Of a stretch of 64,000 nucleotides of DNA, positions 12,497 to 25,634 are shown piece by piece. The first letter of the stretch is position 1. Every line of letters begins with the position of its first letter. The translations under genes were made by a program, and so were the position numbers. The notes below the pieces were generated by a model, which searched no databases, was not told where the DNA came from, and saw only the letters and a program-made list of their open reading frames with translations. The DNA is from Heterostelium multicystogenum (taxonomy: Eukaryota; Evosea; Eumycetozoa; Acytosteliales; Acytosteliaceae): the NCBI GenBank assembly GCA_003667245.1, contig RCNN01000106.1, positions 1 through 64,000 on the forward strand, in the 5' to 3' direction.

Positions 12497-14186
12497 TTAT
12501 CTACACTCAACCTTCAATGAATAGGTGCTGGGTTTAATGACCAAACCAAAGTTTTCAGTACTGTCAATAGGATCTCCGTTGAAAGAAGAAAATTTGAAGT
12601 TTGAAATCATATTGGCAGTTGCCATGTATAGTTCATCTTTTGCCAAATTCAAACCAACACAATTTCTAGCTCCAATGCTGAAAGGGATGAAATAAGAAGA
12701 GTGTTCATCACCCCCATCCTCTGAACTATTCAGGAATCTTTCTGGCTGGAACTCATTTGGATTCTTCCAATGTTTTTCAGTATGAGATAAACCAAATATA
12801 TTGGTAATTATTTGAGTTCCTTTTGGAATAAATATCTGATCGTTGATCAAGATAGATTCTTTACACTCTCGAGGCAAACTTAAGGGAGCCACTGGTCTAA
12901 TCCTAAGTGTTTCTTTAATAGCAGCTTCAAGATATGGTGTGTTTACTCTATGTGATAAATTAATCTTTCCACTTACTCCAACAACACTCTTTAATTCGGC
13001 AGCGATTTTTTCTTGAACTTCTGGATAGTTTGCCATGTACAGAAGGAACCATTGGAGTGTAGTTGCACTGGTATCAGAACCACCAAATAAAAAGTCAAGA
13101 ACAATCATAGTCACTCCTAATTTATCATTCCCTTCAGAATCAATGATTAAGATATCTAATAGATCTCTTGGACTATTTAGAAATTAGTAAAAAGATGAAT
13201 ATAAATTTAATATTTTACATACTTGTTTCTATCTAAAGTTTCTAAGTGTTCATCATAGATTTTCATTGAGAAATCAATTAAAATATCCATCTCAGTTCCA
13301 GTAAGAGTTTTATAACCTTCATATAGAGGTTTAAGAATCTTAATGAAATCAAAAATGGAACCAGTTCCCAACTTTCTGAAAATGATATCCATTGGTTCAA
13401 TGATGTATTTCAATCTTCCTTCATCAACACCCTCTTCATATGCTATTTCATCTGAACAAATCAAAATTAAAAATGATATTCAATGCATACTTCTTACAGA
13501 ACATGGTTGGATAAAACTAATTTGTAATATATTAGCTTCAAGTTTTTCAATTAACATTTCTTGTTTTATAACTTACAGGCTGACCGGATACTGCGAAATC
13601 ATTGATTTTAGTTGTAAACAACTCACATTGCTTCTCTATTACACCAATCGTCGAACGAAGTTTTGTCTTTGTAAAAGAGTTTGAAACCAATTTACGTTTA
13701 TGGTACCATCTCTCATCTCTTGCAGATGCTAAATTTTGGAAACCTTTGGATGTCAATTTAAAACTTGGAGTTGGAACTCTATTGACAAAGTTATTATTAT
13801 GAGTAACCAATATTTGTTTTGCAATTACCGGATCATTAACTACAATAGTATAATACTAAAAAATGATTAAAGCTTAATTCTATTACTAATTGATATTGGA
13901 ATACTTACATCTCCCATCCAAATTTTAAAAATGTCACCATATGTCTTTGTAAGTTCAAACAAGGTACGATGTGGCAAAGAACCCAATTGATGTAAATTAC
14001 CTAAAATAGGTAAAGGTTTTTGGTCCAGATGGATCATTCTTGTCTGAAAATCTTCTTAACTTGCTTACCTATTTATAAATTACCCAGTAAGTGTCATAAT
14101 AACAATTAGATCTAATTCAATAAACTTACATAAGAATTAAGTACATAAAAGATAAATATAGAGATTAAGATAACCAAAATATTCAT
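12497..14186 (-). CDS. Cytochrome P450 (microsomal)
   Basis: Haem monooxygenase anchored in the ER membrane; substrate unknown. Five exons: 14186-14130, 14068-13909, 13855-13577, 13516-13223 and 13172-12497. Features in order are an N-terminal membrane anchor (MNILVILISIFIFYVL), the proline hinge GPKPLPILGNLHQL, the I-helix FGGSDTSATT, the K-helix KETLRIRP (ExxR), the PERF region (FQPERF) and the haem loop FSIGARNCVGLNLA with the Cys ligand. The pattern is that of dictyostelid CYP508/CYP513-like families, which I infer only from general resemblance. One frame break: the AAAA at 13463-13466 should be AAA to join NIIFNL to ICSDEIAYEEG. Otherwise it is complete. Confidence 0.92.
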
Positions 14187-14549
14187 TGTTTATTTTAAAA
14201 ACTGATGATTAAAAACCAAAGGGTCAGACTGACCCTTAAATAGGAAATCCAATCAATATTTTATTGTTAAAATTAAATGAATTTTGATTGATTTCGGAAA
14301 GAAATGACTCTATTCAATTACCCTTAAACAAGATATTTTTGTTTGTTAAATTCTTCAGTTGATGATGTGTTGTTTTTCATCTTTTAGATTTGAAAAATGG
14401 GGTGATGCATATCTAAACTTCTAGTTATATTTTAAATTGTAACAGATAATATTTTCAAATTAATGATAATTAATTAAACGATGTAACAATAATTTATATT
14501 TATAAACCACCACCTCTTTTTATTCTATTACATATTTTTATTATAATAA
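14187..14549. other. Divergent intergenic region
   Basis: About 360 bp between the start of the minus-strand P450 and the start of the plus-strand orphan, so it probably contains both promoters. It is AT-rich, and A/T runs dominate just before 14550. No specific motif can be named. Confidence 0.5.
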
Positions 14550-15324
14550 ATGGATAATAGAAACTTATTTAGAAATGAAAATTTATATATTCCTGGTCTA
14601 GAATGGAGTCATGTTGCTATCAAAAGACTATTTCAATTGGTTGATATAAAACTTAAGGAATGGAATCCAACATCAGAGTTTGATTTAGAGATAATGAGAA
14701 GAGCTATTGAAAAGATAGATGCATTTATGAGTTCTTGTAAGAAGAATGAGCATACATTAGCTTGGCAATATTTAATCAGTCACAACCAGTCTAGTAAAAC
14801 AGTCCTAGAGAAATCTGATGAAGAGAGAGATAAATATGAGAAAAACATGGCCAATTTCCAGGAACAGCTCACAAAGATAGAACTAAAAGAATTAAAAGAA
14901 CCAACAAATGAATTCCTACAACTCTCAAGTATGTTCTCCAACTTAAGGAAAGAACTATTGATATTTCTAAACTATCAAGAGTTGAATATTCTACCCTACT
15001 TTATTAATACACCAAAAGAAGATCAAATTACACTGGCGAAACAAATACAAGTAATTAAATTGCTTAAGATGAAATACCATTATTAATATCCTAATAATAT
15101 TATTCCTTTAATTTAACTAGGAACTTTCAGGAAAAAATTCAAATTCTTTGTTTATAGTAAGCTCTATCATCGATTCTATTAAGAAAAGTAATGATATTGA
15201 ACTACAAGAATCATTCACAAACATAGTCCACTTGGGAATCAGTTGGCATGCAACGATGTTTTTTCAAAAGATGCATATTCTTGGTTTGTGGACTATTTTG
15301 AGTTCTGATCATACTTTAGCCTAA
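14550..15324 (+). CDS. Orphan two-exon protein, 3' end altered by tandem duplication
   Basis: I do not recognise this protein. Exon 1 is 14550-15050; the intron 15051-15120 has a GTAATT donor and an AACTAG acceptor; exon 2 is 15121-15324. Together they give about 234 residues. Ignoring the intron gives a shorter 178-residue frame, but exon 2 stays open for 67 codons in the joined frame (starting ELSGKNSNSLFIVSSIIDS) and the same splice junction sequence recurs in the downstream copy, which supports it. The protein is helical, charged and rich in Glu/Lys, with no signal peptide or membrane segment. The last codons (SSDHTLA) come from duplicated exon 1 sequence: the ancestral 3' end probably survives at the end of the second copy. 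Function unknown. Confidence 0.6.
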
Positions 15325-15790
15325 CAATATTTAATCAGTCATGAGTCCAGCAATAGAATCCTAGTGAAATAAGATGAAGAAAAAAATAAATATCATACTT
15401 AAACAGCTGTTCTAGTTAAATACTTCATTATTCTACATCATCAAATTACATTACATTGGTATAACAAATATAAGAAAATAATTTCTTAGATGAGCAACTA
15501 ATGATTAATAATTATGTTAACACTATTCCTATTATTTAAACTAGGAACAATCTGGTAAAATATAAATTCATTGTTTATAGTAAGATCTAAGTTGACTCTA
15601 ATAAGAAAAGTAATGATATTGAACTACAAGGATCCTTCACCAAAAATAGTTCATTTGGGAGTCAGATGGAAAACAGCGATGTTTTTGCAAAAGATGTCCT
15701 TATTCTTGATTAGTGGACTATTTTGATTGCGATGTGCCCAAAAAAAACAAAAAGTAGATCAACACAAATCAAAATGCAATGGATTGTGAC
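15301..15790 (+). pseudogene. Decayed tandem copy of the preceding orphan gene
   Basis: Positions 15307-15395 match 14747-14835 (exon 1, including the stretch caatatttaatcagtca). The part around 15440-15540 matches 15000-15116 (end of exon 1 and intron), and 15540-15726 matches 15117-15300 (acceptor plus exon 2). About 130 bp of exon 1 is missing in this copy, and the frame carries stops, for example soon after 15541. After 15722 the exon 2 frame continues openly (ILIAMCPKKTKSRSTQIK) to a TGA near 15803, which may be the original gene end. This is therefore an unequal tandem duplication followed by decay. Confidence 0.75.
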
Positions 15791-15799
15791 TGATTCATT

Positions 15800-16454
15800 C
15801 ATTTGATTGATGATAATGAATAGAATAATAGATACTATTTTTGTCAATTGCTGCAAATTAAAACTAACAACAACAACATTATATTTAACAACAACAACAA
15901 CAACAACAACAATAAATAGATTAATTTAAAATAAATGAATGAATTAAATAAAATTACATTAAGCAATTGATTTTATTGGATCAATTTACTTTGCTTGCTT
16001 TCTTTGGTTAAATATGTTATACTAAATATTAGCAGTTTGAGTTGATTTGAACCTAAACTAAAAATTATAGATACAAATGTATTTATTGGCTAAGTGTAAG
16101 GTAAGGTATATAAATATACGAAATGAAGGATATTAATTATTATTATTATTATTATTATCTATTATTATGTTTTAAGTTCTATGCATTATCTATTACTATA
16201 GTTATAATTATTATTATTAATAACATCATCCTCTATTATAATTAATTATAAAATTAATTTATAGATTCTTATAAACTTTGATTTAACTGTTTAGATTAAA
16301 CAAAAGCTGTCGGCCATAATGGTAAATAAAAAGTATGTTATGCTTTGTTATGCTGCTATGTGAACGGAAAATTGATTAGGTGTTGAAGGTTGGACCTAGT
16401 AGTAGTAGAGGTAGTAATTTACTACTGTTTGTTATTGTTGTTGGTGATGATGGT
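15800..16454. other. AT-rich intergenic region with TTA microsatellite
   Basis: Contains CAA repeats near 15891-15911 and a TTA microsatellite near 16136-16160. It lies between the 3' ends of a plus-strand and a minus-strand gene, so it should hold only 3' processing signals. No gene is seen. Confidence 0.5.
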
Positions 16455-19406
16455 TTATAGATGTGGGTTGTAGAAATTCTCGTAGTAGGGTGGGAACATG
16501 TGAGGGTGCTGTGGCATGTGGAACTGCGGATGATAGACCATTTCGTGGCTTGAAAATGGAAGAGGTGGACCATTTGGTGGCATTAAATAAGGCTGTGCAA
16601 CAATGTGGTGTGGAGGAGGTGGTGCTTGATGATGAGGGTGAATCGTTGAGTTTTGGTGGTGGAGGCGATGCATGGCTGCCGTTGTGGTATAAATGATAGG
16701 GATTGTATATACTATGAGGTGGAGGATGATAGTTTCGTGCAGAGTTTGGCGGTGATGGCGATAAAGTCGGTGAGTGCGCACTACCAGAATGGTGTAGCTG
16801 GCCACCACTACCAATGCCGCCTCCTCCGCCTCCCAACTCAGGACTGCTCGAATAGTACGGATAGACCATGATGGCATGAGGGACATGTCCATTTTTGACT
16901 AAATTGCTGTCCATTTCCATTCATATATTTATTATTATCATATCCAGTTTGTCCTATAATATAACAGCAATGACCAGGTTAGTATGACTAGGAGCTCATC
17001 ATGATTAGATTTAGAGAACAGTTGATAGTTACCTTTTAATAGATACTCATTACTCATGGAATTATGTTGGTCTATTCTTTCATAGGATCGACTGATATCA
17101 ATGTTGCCATTACTGCTCAATAAATCGTTTTCAAAACCATTATTGTTTGTGATGCTGTCGGTGCTGCTACTGCTACTGCTTGTAATGCTGCTGTTGTTAT
17201 TACTGCCGCTGTTGCCGCTGCTGTTGTTGTTGTTGTTTTCTTTGTGCTTCTTTTGAGAAGATCTTCGTCTGGTCAGTGTTTGTTGAGTTGCTGTGTCGTC
17301 AATTTGCATGAGTTCATTGAGAGAAAGATCGTGGATTGAACGTTTGTTTTTGGTGGTTTGCTGTTGTCTCAGATAGTACTTTTGAGCATGTGATTGGATC
17401 TGAGTGGGAGTCCTTGATTTAACTACATTTGATATTTCCTTCCAAGCGCCACGTCCATGCAACTGAATGCCATGGAGAAAGCGAATATGTTCATCTCGCG
17501 ACCAACCTTGTTTGAATGGTGACTTCTTTAGTGGTGCAACTTCTTCACTGGTATTCGTACCGGTAGCAGATGATGATAGCTTCTCGATTTGGTCCGACAA
17601 GCCGGTGCTTGATGGAGGCGAAGAAGACGATAGTAAAGGGCTCTCTGTCTCGAGTGAGATCCCATCAATCGATGCTTTTCTTGTCGACTTGACATTGGTC
17701 TGACTTTGCTGAAGTTTGTCTTTCTCTTTTTCTTTCTTATCCGCATGAAATGGACAACGTCCTATTCTTTGGCAGGGTCTAGTATGTTGATTCATATAGC
17801 CACAAATTTCGTAGCCACGATTATTAAACTTTGGTCCACCGTCACTGATGGATGAAATTTGAGATTCATCAGGTAAATTCAATTGTTCTGATGTTGATAC
17901 ATTATTATTATTATTGTCATTGTTGTTATTATTATTACTTTCGTTATTATCTTTTATATTATTGTTGTTGTTGTTATTATTAATGTTTGATTTTCCAAAA
18001 GAGTTATTTTGCTCTTGATCTTCATCATCCTCATCCCCACGTGTAGTTGTTGTCTCGAAATACTGTTGATGATGTTGTTGCTTAGTGCCTTCGATCTTTA
18101 CTGGTTTCAGACTTAGACTATCACTTTGAGTCGGAGTTGAATGTGGAGAGGTGTTTGGTGAGTCGAAATTGGTGCTGGAGGATGTTGACGAGCCAGATGA
18201 TGATGATGATTCAGAAGCTGGTGGGTTTTGAATTTGTTGTTGGTAGTTTAGGTGAGAAGCATGCTGATAGTTTGGATATAGCTCATAAGATAAACTTGAT
18301 GTTGTTGATGCGCTTTAATGTAAGATAGATTGTTAATAAACGCATCTCCACCAAGGGCAGTAGACTGGACTCCGAGTCTTGATACTTACTCATAATCGTT
18401 AACAAGTTGGTGTGAATTTACATTGTGAAGAGGAGGCACTGATAAACATATTTCAGAGGATGATGATGGTGAGTGCGATCTTAGGTTCATACTCAACTGT
18501 GAGCTGCTTGTTGTAGTTGTCGTTGTGGAAGCTGAGGAGTTGCTTGAAGTTGAGGAATTACTAGTGTCACTGACAGAAGCTGAGATTAAGGTTAGAGAGG
18601 AATTTGATTTGGTTGTGATCTGTTTGGGTGAGTTGTGATGATCGTTTTTGTGACCAATGACTTGATTGATTTGATAGCTGTTCTTTAGGTTGGATGGTGA
18701 ATCGTGGTCGACATCCTCAGCTAATGATGACGATGTAGTGGAAGTTGTTGAGCTACTGTTTATCAATTTGGTTTCAGCAGTGTAGATCTGTTGTTGATGT
18801 TGATGGTGTTGATGCTGATGTTGATGTTCTTCATATTCTATAGAATCACTGTGTAAAGGATGAAATGACTGGTGAAAGAAATTACTGCTACTACTTCGAC
18901 CAAAGCCACCATTTATAGTTCTGATGGTGGGGCTGCCAATGTTTGGTTCAGAAATGTTGGTGAGTGCAACACCATTTTTTCATCAAGTGTTTTTGATTTG
19001 GACTGGAATTGATCCCCAATAATTGATGTTGTTGTGCTATACTATGGTGTTGCTGTTGATGATGATGTGTTATAGGTAACTGTTGTACATTATTACTATT
19101 GGTATTATTATTATTGCTATATGTATTGAAATAGTATGGATTTGTAATTGGCTGTTGTTGTTGTTGATGTTGGTGATGATGAGGTGGTGGTAGTGGTGAT
19201 GTTGAAGGTGTGTGTGCTAAACTTGTTGTACTATGATTACTATTATTATTATTACTGTTGCTGCTGCTGCTGCTGTTACTACTACTATAAAATGAAGGAT
19301 AAGCAGAGTGAGAATAGCTCTCTCTTATACGCAGTTGATGATCTTCCTGTACAGGATGGGACTCCTCTTCATCATTTGGATCATCGTTGGACTGAATATT
19401 TGACAT
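16455..19406 (-). CDS. Myb-related transcription factor, SHAQKY class, low-complexity
   Basis: Nuclear DNA-binding protein. Exons run 19406-18390, 18312-17033 and 16953-16455. A single Myb/SANT repeat sits in exon 2: GWSRDEHIRFLHGIQLHGRGAWKEISNVV followed by TPTQIQSHAQKYYLR, the hallmark of the SHAQKYF family. About 90 residues upstream is a small Cys/His motif (ICGYMNQHTRPCQRIGRCPFH), found beside such Myb domains in dictyostelid proteins and probably zinc-binding. The rest is His/Gln, Asn, Ser/Thr and Pro-rich sequence; the C-terminus ends YENFYNPHL. Frame breaks: the T6 run at 18975-18980 (five expected), the T5 run at 16892-16896 (four expected) and one near 16640-16655. All are in homopolymers and look like sequence errors. 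Confidence 0.85.
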
Positions 19407-22400
19407 TCTTTATTTATCTTTCTGTTTTTGGTTGGTGGACTATTTTCCTTAAAGTTGAAAATCAACTTGGATTTGGTTTGGAGATGTTGGTTGAAGTAAG
19501 TGAGAGTGACTTGACTGGTATGAAGTTGGATGATGATGATGATGATAATTATTATTATTAATTATTTAATCTATTACTGTCTGATAGAAATTAAGAAAGA
19601 CAACTTGATTGGACACTATTTTAAATGTGTAGAAAAAATGAAATTGTGATGATTTCTTAAATATGTAATGATACAACAACTAAGTTAAACTAAATAATTA
19701 AATAATATATATAATATTAAAATAAATATATTAATTCTGTGGTTGTATGATCGACAACAACCAACCAACCAATCAATCAATAAATCAATCACCACAAAAC
19801 AAAACAATACAAATAATATTTATTTAGAAAAATTCGAATTCAAGTTGGGTTAAGTTTAAATAATTAATATAGATAAATTGGAAATCAGTCAAAGTCTATT
19901 ATAATTAATTAATTAATTAACGAACTAATTAATTAAGCAATTACCTAACTAACCAAATGATACTAATTAAATTAAACTAAACTCACCCAACATAAATAGA
20001 ATAGAATTGACCAAAGTAAACTTATGCGTGTTCCAACTTTCCACTATATATATATAGGTTGAGGATGTGATGTTTTGTTGTTTTGATAAAAGCTTTGCGG
20101 ATGGTGGATTTGTGGTTTGTTTGGTTGTCTTTTGGTGATGATGAATTTATTTTAGAATTCTAAAGGAAGTGAAGAAAATAAAAATAAAAAAAGTCTGTTG
20201 TTGTTGTTGACAAATTAATTAATTAAAAAAACAACAAAAATAATATATCTAGAAGGGACACGGACGATCACAAGACAAGACTAGAAAAATAGATTCTTTT
20301 CTATTCCGCCCTGCCTGCCTTTTTGCCTGCCAATTCGCTTCCAATCAGTTCTGTTCTAATTCTATTTCTATTTACTCAACTGTGTGATTATTCTGAGTAA
20401 TTGAGGAGAGGAATATTATTCTCTTTTATGACTATTACTATTTGTTTGAGTTGATTGATTTGAATTATTATTCTTTTCTCTTTCTTTTTTCTCTTCTCTT
20501 GTTTATTTTCCCTTTCCTCTGTCTTTTGCTATTATTTTAATGCTCCTTGGTTGTTGCTGTTGTTGATGATGTTTTTAAAAATAAAATAATATAATTAAAT
20601 GAATATGTTTATTTTCGTGGTGAAGTGGATATTAATACAAGACAAAACCAACAGTGGATCTGATTCATGAAATCAGGAGACACACCAAATTATGAATATG
20701 ATGGTTGTGCGTGCCAAAAGAGTTTTTAGTTTTCTTTTTTTTTTTTTTTTTTTTACTTTGTTTTGGTTCGACTCATCAATGTTTTGGGGAAAAGAGTTAA
20801 CCTTTGTTTAAGTTGGAGGTGGAATAGATAATAGAGAAGGGTGCAAATAAACAACAGAACCTGTTGCTGCCTGTTGTTGTATATTGTTTTATATATCACA
20901 ACTACAAGTCTAGTGTTGACATTGGCGGTAGGTGTTGTCGATAAATTGCAAATATTATTGGTAATTGAGATTTATTCAGTGATTAAATGTCGATAGATGT
21001 AAAGTTATCATTGGTCTGAATGGATGTCTCGTATGTGGGGATTAATTTTGAATCAGAGTAGTCGTGCTTTGTGGGTAACGGAATCAACCTTTTAGGGGTT
21101 TGTGAGGGGTAGTGGGTGGTCTTGCGAGACAGAAAATCTACTGACATAACCTTGATCAGTAGCATGCAAGCAGTGGTTAAAAAATTTCAAATTTCACTGG
21201 TGTTTGCTTTTTGCAGGCAATCAAAACAAAAATCATCACTTGCAATAAAAAATGTAAATTTAAATTAAATTAATTAAAAAAATAGTTCCTCCAAAAAACC
21301 AAAAACAAACTAGCAAAATTCTGCAAAACTTAAAACAGTTTAAACAATTGTTTGAAAATGAAGGGAGCCCTCCCTAGTGTGGATCGATGACTGCTGCTTT
21401 GTCCATATCTCTAAAAAAGGTGGGTAAACCCTCAACTCGACAAAAGTAGAAAAAAACAAAAGAGTTAGTGCCCATCAAACCAAACAACCATTGAGAATCT
21501 CAATAAATACAATAAACCTTTTATAAAATCTTTGATATAAACAAAGTTTGGAAAATGATTCTGATTGGCAAAACAATTTAGTCTTCGCTCGAGAAATGCG
21601 TGAAGTGGGTTTAAAGAAAAAATTATTACAGTTTTTGTTTTTGTTGTTGTTCATACGAAAAAAAAAAGAGAAGGACTCCAGCTATCAGAGGAGTGCATAT
21701 GTGTGTTATTGAGTTACTATTCTGATCATCAAAATGATGAAAAATTGTATGGGGGTAGTTATACTTTCTTTATTTTCTTGCGAAAGTTCTAGTTGCTGTC
21801 TGGTTGGTTGATTTTGTAGTTTATAACGCATTTTTGAACAACCAATTTTACCAATTCCAAGACTCATCTACAGACACCAGATTCAATAAGCTAATAATCG
21901 CCTAACAATGTGGAACTTTTGGGTAACCCCTCGGTTGGGTTTTCTTTAAATCGTCGTATTGTATGGGGAATGAAGGATCATATTAAGGTGGTGATCCTCG
22001 TTTTTTATCAGCCATCAACCTCAGATATCTCCACATTGACTTCAGGTTTGTATCTTGATAATTAATGCTATTAATAAACAATTTGCAATCAAAATCAACC
22101 AAGAACTCTTAATTCTTTTGCAACAATCAAATCTTTTTCGATAATGGTCATCACATCATCCATCACCAAACCAGCATCATCAAATCTTTTCCATCTTTCG
22201 CAACTTGCTCTATTAAATTAGTAATTTCGGTTTGGTTTAATTTTGGTCTACAAGTCGCCCTCAACCAACCAATTAATTAACTTTAATTTTTTATTCTATA
22301 ATTTGGTTGATCAAATGTAGACAATACGGTTGGGTTGATTTATTATTATTTCTCACAATTATGCACCTGGCAAGCTCAAACCTTTTTAGCTTGATTCCAA

Positions 22401-22570
22401 AGGTATATCTATAATCTAATACTTTTGGTTAGGTTAATGAAAGATTCTCTTCAACGACTTGTTGTCGTCTGGATTGACCAGGACTTACAGGTGCACCACA
22501 AAATACATGAATTTGCTCATTAATAGACATTATTGGCTTTGTTATAAATATAAATATTAACAATGTTTAA
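19407..22570. other. Long intergenic region (3.2 kb)
   Basis: Separates the Myb gene start from the coiled-coil gene end. It has a GAT/TTA microsatellite (about 19530-19560), an ATTA-rich stretch (about 19900-19940), TCT-rich DNA (20470-20520) and a poly-T run of over 20 at about 20736-20757. From about 21350 to 22050 the composition is less AT-biased with a few short inverted repeats (for example AGGGAGCCCTCCCT near 21363), but I find no open frame, tRNA or family signature. The length suggests a large Myb regulatory region or an unrecognised non-coding transcript. Confidence 0.5.
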
Positions 22571-25500
22571 TTATTTTCTTTGGTTATTTGTTTGAGTGCC
22601 AGTGAATGTTCGTTTCAAGAAATTTTTAGTACCGTTTGGATTTGTATATGTTTCGTCCGAGTTGTACTCTTTAAATGAGCGAGCTAGATTACTAAAGAAA
22701 CCTTGTTGTGATTGAGCTTGGCTGGCCGGTTTCAGTGCGTTCAATTCCATTCTCTTCTTTTCTAATAATACAGCGAAATGTTCTACCTGAGATTCAGCCA
22801 ATCTTCTTGCCTCACGCTCCATTTGGAGTTGAGCAAGCAGATCTTCGTCGTCATAGTACTTCTTCTTGTGATGGAATCCGTCAAGTAGCTCTTTCTTGGC
22901 TGCTTCCAACATTGCATAGAAGGACTCAAGTGTTATGTTACTCTCGCTGACGTCAGTTTCATTCAAAAACTTCTCAACGGTTTTCGATACGACTCCGAGA
23001 CGCCTTCTCTCCTCGAGCAACTCTTCTTGGATCTTTCGTGATTTGTTCTTCTCCTGCTCCAATTCAGCGACAATTTCCCAACGACGTGATTCGAATGATT
23101 GACGTTCTTCACTTGTGTTCTTTTGAAGGCTTCTCTTCTCCTCTTCGTATCGCTGCCTGAGTTCGTTTAATTCTCTCTGTAGTTTTTCTTCAGATTCGCG
23201 ACTAGCACCGTCGAGTTGTTGTTTTCCTTGGAGTTCTTCGAGCTCTTTAATAAGATTGTCACGAGTATTGATGATCGATTGCATTTCTCTCTGTTGCTCG
23301 GCAATCAATTTTTCGTGCTCGGTAATCTTCTCTGATTGATCTGAAAGTCTCTTGGCAAAGCTGTTGAGCTCTTGTTCCATAAGGTCACGATCGTTGTTTG
23401 CCTTGTCAGTGAGTGCCTTAAGATCGGAGGCAACCATCTCAGCAGCTTCCTCTTTTTCTATTTGTTCCTGAACATGCTTGTTATAGATTTTCTCTTTCTC
23501 CTCATTGAAACGATCGTGATCCTCTTCTCTCTTTTGTTTTTTCCAACTCCAAGTTTGCTTTCAACTGAGCGATCTCTGTTGTCAAATCACTAATCTCTGC
23601 AGTTAAACTATTAATCTTTTGGTTGGATTGTTCTACTGTTCGGTTGAGATCTTCGATTTGATTGGTTTGCTCCATGGCTTTGAGTTCCAAAGCATGAATC
23701 TTCTTGATGTATTCATCTCTTTCCGCCAAACGTTCATCTAGTCCACTGGTACCTTGTGCAATCATTTCACGGATCGATTCATTTTCTTTGGTAAGTGACT
23801 CTTTGAGGTATTCAATCTCTTGACGGTTACGACTCAAACTGGTGAGTTCATTGATCTTTTCCTCAAGATTCGACTTCAAATGACTTTCTATCAGCGCTTG
23901 CTTCTCCAACTCTACTTTTTGTTTTTCAATCACCTGCGTCTGTTGCTCGATCATCTCTTTTTGTTCGTTAACCTCCTCAGTCAACTGATCTCTTTCACCT
24001 GTAAGTTTTTCAATTTCAGCATTTGCATTGTTAAGTAGCTCTTGATTCTTCAATTTTAGTGTTTCCAACTTTTCAGTTAAATCTGCCATTTCCTTGACAT
24101 GTGATTTGCGAACACCATCAATTTCCATCTCCAAAGTGGTACGAATCATGGAAAGTTCTGCAATTTGGTTGCCACGGTTATTCATCTCCTCACGAGTTGT
24201 TTCGAGATCCATTTGCAATGACTCTTTCTCTGAGGTGAGGAGTGTACGCTCATTTGTGAGTTGATCGTTTCTTTCCTGCTCGACAGTAATCAAATTATTG
24301 AGCTCATCATATTTCTGCTTGATATCCGACAGCTTTAGCTCCAAGCTATTCTTGTTGGTTCGTTCTCCTTCTAACTCTACCTTGAGATTTTCAATGATAC
24401 TCTTCTCTTCAGTTGCCAAACGATCGAGTTCGTTCAATTTGGTGTTGACATCTGTCAATTGATTTTCGAGTGATGACTTTAGTTGTGATTCGCTCTCTAG
24501 TTGCTTAGTCAACTTTTCATTCAGCTCTGCTTGCTCCTTGTTGACTTGGTCAAGTTTCTCTTGATTCTCTCTAGCTTCAGCCAGTTTAGATTCCAAATTT
24601 GCTTTAAGCTCCAATTCCTTATTGAGATTCTCTAGTAATTCTTCATTCTTTTGCTTGAGTTCAGCGAAAAGTGCTTCGAGATCTGAAAGTTTCTTTCTCT
24701 CTTCCTCCAAAGAATGAGTTAGCTGGTCACGCTCTGCAGTAAGATCGTTGACTTTCTGGTTTAGTCCATTGATAGTTTGCTGGAGTCCATCCATCTCATT
24801 GTTGAGAACAGAGAGTTGCTCTGTCAAACTGTTGCATTGCATTGTGTATTCGCTGATTGATTCATTCTGTTTAGCGATCTCCTGTGACATTCTATCGACA
24901 TTTTCTTTATGCTTTGCAATTTCCTCAGCCAGTTTTGCCTCTTCAGCAGCAAGCTTTGCTTCCTCTGCTGCCAACTTCTCCTTTTCCTCAACCAACGATC
25001 GACTCAGTCGTTCTATCTCTTCATTCTTCTCTGCAACTGTAGTATTAGCACCATTCAACTGGTTGTTTAAGTCCGATTCAATTTTCAGCAATCTATCCTT
25101 TTCTTTAGTTTCCAAGTCTAGCTTTGATAGACATTCCTCCTTGAGTTTCGATTCAGTCTCAAAGTTCTAACAAATGAACAGCATTAGTATTATGAAGCAT
25201 TTCTTATGTCAATCATTCATATCATATCATATCATATCATATTATATCATACATACCTGTTTAAATATTAATAGATTATCAGATTGTTCCTTAATAGTTT
25301 GATTTAAAGCGTTGATTTCAACATCCTTTTCCGACAGAATTCTCTTTAAACCATCAGCTTGGTCAGTCAATATCTGCAAAAGATTTGTTTCCTCGTCGAT
25401 TCTGTTTCTTAGATTCTTTTTCTCACCCTTTAGTGATTTGTTTTCTTCCTGCAGTTGTTGGAATGATGCCTGAATCACGAAACACAGCGTTAGTATTGAC

Positions 25501-25634
25501 ATGAATGGTCTATAGATTATTCATTGTTGCAATAAACATACAGCAATTCTCTTTTTCTTTTCAGTAGTGATGAGGTGTGGTGCTTTTTGAATAATTTGAT
25601 CAAAAGATTCTTTTACTGATCCGAATCCCTCCAT
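22571..25634 (-). CDS. Long coiled-coil protein
   Basis: Three exons: 25634-25542, 25469-25257 and 25166-22571, giving about 960 residues. The N-terminus is MEGFGSVKESFDQIIQKAP. Nearly all the rest is heptad-repeat coiled coil rich in Glu, Lys, Leu, Asn and Gln, with short repeated blocks such as KLAAEEAKLAAEEAKLAEE. It ends in a non-coiled tail (FFSNLARSFKEYN...). It resembles golgin, myosin-tail or CLIP-type scaffolds only in general form, so I give no specific function. One frame break lies near 23523-23535 (TCTTCTCTCTTTT), between LELEKTK and REEDHDRFNEEKEK; the downstream frame then runs to the end. An intron contains a CATAT microsatellite (25226-25256). Confidence 0.75.
25226..25256. 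repeat. CATAT microsatellite in intron
   Basis: About six ATCAT units in tandem within the second intron of the coiled-coil gene, adjacent to the GTATGT donor. Confidence 0.85.

Noticed and set aside
20764..20775. tRNA B-box-like GGTTCGACTC
   Set aside because: No A-box or acceptor-stem pairing around it. No tRNA gene was found by eye in the window.
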